DNA from: Holophagales bacterium
Lineage (GTDB): Bacteria; Acidobacteriota; Thermoanaerobaculia; Multivoradales; Multivoraceae
Direction of reading: 5' to 3'
DNA: 64,000 nucleotides
NCBI GenBank assembly: GCA_009845425.1
Contig: VXZQ01000001.1
Coordinates: 62,001-126,000 of the forward strand
How positions within the stretch are numbered: the stretch's first letter is position 1; each line of letters starts with the position of its first letter. A program made the position numbers and the translations under genes. The notes under the pieces were generated by a model, which had not been told where the DNA came from, made no database searches, and saw only the letters and a program-made list of their open reading frames with translations. This document shows, one piece after another, positions 60,785 to 64,000 of this stretch.

Positions 60785-63700
60785 TCAGAACTGGAGCCGA
60801 AGACCCGCGCGCACGCGGCGGCTGGTCTGGAAGGCGGCGGGAAGCGACTCGCGCGGATCCGGCCTTGCCCCCTGCGCTGCCGCGGCGGCGAGCAGGTCGG
60901 TGCGGCCCGGACCGACGAAGACCGGGTCGAGGTAGGCAAGCGGCCAGAGCTGGTTCGCGGCGTCCTGGTCGAAGACGTTGAGGGCCTCGGCGAAGAGGGA
61001 CAACCGCCGGTCCTCCGAGCGAAGCGGGACGCGGTACGTGAGAGACAGGTCGGCGCGCTTGAGATCGGCGCTCTTGACCAGGCCGTCCGGGCCAGACGGA
61101 AGGGGGGTCAGGCCGGTGCTGAGGATGCGGCTTGCCTCGTCGACCCGGACCGTCAGGGCTCGCGGTACGTAGGCGGCGCCCGTGCGGAAGCGGTAGACAA
61201 GCGCCATCAGCCAGCGTTCGCCCGGCGAGAGGACAAGCCAGCCGGAGAGCTGGTGCTCACGGTCGAGGCTCAGGCGGCGGCTGCCACTCGTGACATCGAA
61301 CACGTCGCAGGGGACGGGCGAGGAGCACAAGTCGAGCGCGGCGAGGACCGGATGGGCGCCGGGCAAGGTACCCGCCTCCATTCCGAGCCCGCCGGCCTCG
61401 TGGTTGCCGGTCAACCGGCTCAGGACGTATGAGAAGTGGATCCTCCAGGAGGGGCTGAAGCCGACGTGCGCGTTGAGCTCGGCGCCCCACCAGTCCTGCT
61501 CTAGCTGAGGCAGCTCGCCGCCGGCGCCCCGGCCGGGGGTCAGCAGCGTCGGAACTACCTCGCCGGCGTCCAGCAGCGGCATGAGACGAATGCCGTTCCG
61601 CAACTGGCGTCGGGAGACGCGCGCCGAGATCACGACGTCGGGCAGGAACTGGTAGCCCGTCCCCAACTGGATCTCTCGCACGCGGGCTGGACGGAGGTCT
61701 GGATCAACCGCCGCCCTCGCGAAGTCGAGGGGCGCGCCGCTGTAGCCGCCGGTGGCCTCCAGCGCCGCGACCGCGTCGAGATCGGAACGCCCCGCCCGCG
61801 GCCGGAAGACGTCGACGTGCCACCAGGCGGCGCCGCCGTAAGCCTTCCACCTGCCGCGGCCCGCGACGTCCCAGACGAACGCGAGCCGCGGTTCCGTGCG
61901 GTCTGCGAACTCGAGGTCGAGGGGACCCGCCTTTTCTTCTTCGGCGCGTAGTCCAACGTGCAGGGTCAGGTGCCTCTTGAAGGCTCCGCCCACGCGCCAG
62001 GCGTCCTGCGCGTAGAGCGCGCGCTTCTCCTGCCGGAGGCCGGCGGCGCCGAGCGCTCCTCCGCTCCAGGCCTCGGGCGTTCCGCCCGCAAACCGCAGCA
62101 ACCGTCCGGAACCCTGCGATCGGAGGAGTTCGAGGCTGCTCCTGGAGTCCTGAATGCCGATCTCCAGCGTGTGGTCGAACAGGAAGAACGACGGCTCCAC
62201 CGCCCAGTTCCGGCGCTCCGCAGCGCGACGGACCCGGCCCGCCGGCGCGGCCTCGTACCAACCCGCCAGCCGCCCGGAGGCGGGCGCCGCGAAGTACAGG
62301 CCCGCGTCTTGCCATGGCTCGCCGTCCTCGATGAGGTCGGATCGACCGCCGAACACGCGCAACCACAGGCGGTCGGTGACTCCCCACTCGACGTTGAGGC
62401 TGGTCGTCTGCCGTCGCGACCGGTCGTTCTCGGTTCCATCCACCGACGGAAGGACTTCCAGCGCCGGTCGCCGACCGTCGAGGTCGCCGGACCCGGCATG
62501 GTGCTTGAGAGTCAGGTTGCTGGCCGAGCCGGCCCACCAGTCGAGCTTGCCGATCGATTGCTCGATCGTCTCGTCCCAGGTCATCGGCGCGACCGCGCCG
62601 AACAGGCTCTCCGTGCCGCGGGCGCGGCTTCTCGAGTACCCGCCGAACGCACGGGCCCGCTTGTCCCGTAGCGGGCCGCCGGCAAAGACGGTCGCCTCGT
62701 CGCCCTCGATGCGTCGCCGGTCCCTGCCGCCGGCCGGCGATTCTCCGGCACCGAACAGGCGCAGGGCGAGCCGCTCGCCGTTGTCGAGCGGCTCGACCGT
62801 CGACCAGCCGCCGTTCACCTGCCAGTCGGTCCCCCCCGAACGCGTGATCAGGTCGATGTGGGGCCCGGCCATCGTCGCCGCCAGTTCCATCGTCCAGACG
62901 CGCACCTGATCCACCCAGCGGGGATCGATGGCGGTCGACCCTGGTTCGCGAAGCGCGCTCTCCTGACCGTCGACGCGGTAGTTGGCGAAGCCGGGCGGCC
63001 AGCCGTTGACCGCGACATCCGGGCCCAGCGCGTCGAGGCCGGACGCCAGGTCCAGGTTGAGCGCCGCGACGGCGCCCGGTAGCTGCCGCAGGTCGTCGCC
63101 CGCGAGGACGTTACCGTCGCTGCCGGTGACCACGTCGAGCAACGGCGAGGAAACAAGGTCGAGCGCGGAGGCGCTGCCGGCCCTCATGTGGAAGTCGACC
63201 CGCAGCACGCCGCCCGCAACCAGGATCAGGTTCTCCACGACGGAGGTCGCGTAGCCGTCCACGGTCGCCTCGACGTAGTAGTCGCCCGGTGGTAGACCCG
63301 GCGCCCGAAAACTGCCGCCGCGACCGGCGCGAACGGTCTGGGCGCTGTGCAACTGATCGCCGGTGATCCTGATCTCGGCTCCCGGCAACGGGACGTCCGT
63401 CGCCGCGTCGCGCACCTGGCCGTTGATCTCGCCGTTCAGGCCCGCCGAGGCGGGGCTCGGAGACAACACGGTCAGGCCAACGACTGACGCGACCAGCACC
63501 GCCGTTACCGCAGGCGCGGCCGCCAGACGGGTCGGCTCCTGCTTCGGCAGGAGTAGTGAAGCGAAGGCCGACACCAGGCCGACCACCGCGCCGGCCTGCA
63601 ACACTGCCGCGAGTTCGAAGCGATCAGCGAGTTCTCCGATACACCAGGTCGCGATCCCGCCCGTCGCGAACAGGAATCCGAGCGCCGTCCCCGAAGCCAG

Positions 63701-64000
63701 ACCCCGACGCCATGGCAGCAACTCCTGAGCCATGACGATCAGGATGGAGTGCGATGCTCCCAGCAGCGCTCCGCAGGGCAGTACGACGGCGAAGATCCAG
63801 CCCCCGGATCCGGGCAGCACGCCCAGCAGGAGGGCACCGAGCAGCGTGGTCAGGAAGACGATCGGCCGTCGACCCCAACGCTCGGCCCAGGCGCCCGCCA
63901 GGACCGCGGTCAGCGCGCCGCCCAGCAGGAACAGCGCGCTGGCGGAGCCCTGAGCCACGGAGCTGTATCCCCGCTGACTCAGCAGGAGGGGCAGGAACGC
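60785..64000 (-). CDS. Partial frame joining an MFS transporter (C-terminal half) to a TonB-dependent receptor
   Basis: Continues past the window. From the right edge the frame encodes MFS helices (FLPLLLSQRGYSSVAQGSASALFLLGGALTAVLAG, GRRPIVFLTTLLG, AQELLPWRRGLASG), like the second half of fosmidomycin-resistance-type exporters. At about residue 140 (counting from the GTG at 63958) it runs without a stop into LAAAPAVTAVLVASVVGLTVLSPSPASAG, which looks like a signal peptide. A carboxypeptidase-regulatory-like domain follows (INGQVRDAATDVPLPGAEI), then a plug and beta-barrel ending LRLQF with terminal Phe. Inner- and outer-membrane modules in one chain are topologically odd. A CTG at 63526, with AGGAG nine bases upstream, might start the receptor separately. 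Confidence 0.7.
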   Translation of the reverse strand, partial: AFLPLLLSQRGYSSVAQGSASALFLLGGALTAVLAGAWAERWGRRPIVFLTTLLGALLLGVLPGSGGWIFAVVLPCGALLGASHSILIVMAQELLPWRRGLASGTALGFLFATGGIATWCIGELADRFELAAVLQAGAVVGLVSAFASLLLPKQEPTRLAAAPAVTAVLVASVVGLTVLSPSPASAGLNGEINGQVRDAATDVPLPGAEIRITGDQLHSAQTVRAGRGGSFRAPGLPPGDYYVEATVDGYATSVVENLILVAGGVLRVDFHMRAGSASALDLVSSPLLDVVTGSDGNVLAGDDLRQLPGAVAALNLDLASGLDALGPDVAVNGWPPGFANYRVDGQESALREPGSTAIDPRWVDQVRVWTMELAATMAGPHIDLITRSGGTDWQVNGGWSTVEPLDNGERLALRLFGAGESPAGGRDRRRIEGDEATVFAGGPLRDKRARAFGGYSRSRARGTESLFGAVAPMTWDETIEQSIGKLDWWAGSASNLTLKHHAGSGDLDGRRPALEVLPSVDGTENDRSRRQTTSLNVEWGVTDRLWLRVFGGRSDLIEDGEPWQDAGLYFAAPASGRLAGWYEAAPAGRVRRAAERRNWAVEPSFFLFDHTLEIGIQDSRSSLELLRSQGSGRLLRFAGGTPEAWSGGALGAAGLRQEKRALYAQDAWRVGGAFKRHLTLHVGLRAEEEKAGPLDLEFADRTEPRLAFVWDVAGRGRWKAYGGAAWWHVDVFRPRAGRSDLDAVAALEATGGYSGAPLDFARAAVDPDLRPARVREIQLGTGYQFLPDVVISARVSRRQLRNGIRLMPLLDAGEVVPTLLTPGRGAGGELPQLEQDWWGAELNAHVGFSPSWRIHFSYVLSRLTGNHEAGGLGMEAGTLPGAHPVLAALDLCSSPVPCDVFDVTSGSRRLSLDREHQLSGWLVLSPGERWLMALVYRFRTGAAYVPRALTVRVDEASRILSTGLTPLPSGPDGLVKSADLKRADLSLTYRVPLRSEDRRLSLFAEALNVFDQDAANQLWPLAYLDPVFVGPGRTDLLAAAAAQGARPDPRESLPAAFQTSRRVRAGLRLQF

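Overview
The window reads as a chromosomal piece of a Gram-negative, high-GC (about 70% in lines counted by hand) bacterium. TonB/ExbB/ExbD genes, a TonB-dependent receptor barrel and periplasmic TPR proteins imply two membranes. Acidobacteriota (Thermoanaerobaculia-like) or Myxococcota would fit, but no marker here settles this. Genes are packed tightly, mostly on the minus strand, with many ATGA/GTGA/TGATG start-stop overlaps and frequent GTG/TTG starts. I saw no tRNA, rRNA, CRISPR array, insertion sequence or prophage.

Layout. 1-452: end of gatB. 449-6310 (minus): ExbB-ExbD-ExbD operon followed by a tandemly duplicated TonB + TPR gene pair. 6476-12001: housekeeping genes (ruvC, yebC, folC, rpiB, a tiny basic protein, purE, acyl-CoA carboxylase beta). 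12205-14960: TldD/PmbA-type pair. 14974-17515: a TPR lipoprotein-like gene and selA. 17512-24431 (minus): type IV pilus minor-pilin operon (prepilin peptidase, PilV-, PilW- and a PilX/PilY1-fusion protein) coupled to two M20 peptidases. 24492-29762: flippase-like protein, UbiA-family prenyltransferase, OFA-type MFS transporter, and a binding protein/HAMP sensor pair. 29845-31883: biotin carboxylase and biotin carrier.

31880-41134 (minus) is the most interesting part. It carries isoprenoid genes: isopentenyl diphosphate isomerase type 2, class I HMG-CoA reductase, mevalonate kinase, a mevalonate decarboxylase homologue and isopentenyl phosphate kinase. No phosphomevalonate kinase is present, which suggests the alternative (phosphomevalonate decarboxylase + IPK) route to IPP. 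The cluster is split by a lower-GC cassette of five small membrane proteins (35654-38008). One is a SpoIIM/DUF95 protein and one is a secreted-looking glycine-rich 106-residue peptide; together they resemble a circular-bacteriocin-type locus.

41359-56403: moaA, nudC, an amino-acid dehydrogenase, thioredoxin-like genes (one intact, one broken), a Gfo/Idh/MocA-MBL pair, adenosine deaminase, DUF2277, an MT-A70 methyltransferase, M1 peptidase, aquaporin, class III alcohol dehydrogenase and a sodium:solute symporter with a small partner. 56445-60780: infC starting at ATC, then ku and ligD (bacterial non-homologous end joining). 60785-64000: a reading frame that joins an MFS transporter to a TonB-dependent receptor and runs off the window.

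Repeated multi-hairpin elements sit in several intergenic gaps (about 2572, 41763, 54256 and 58102).
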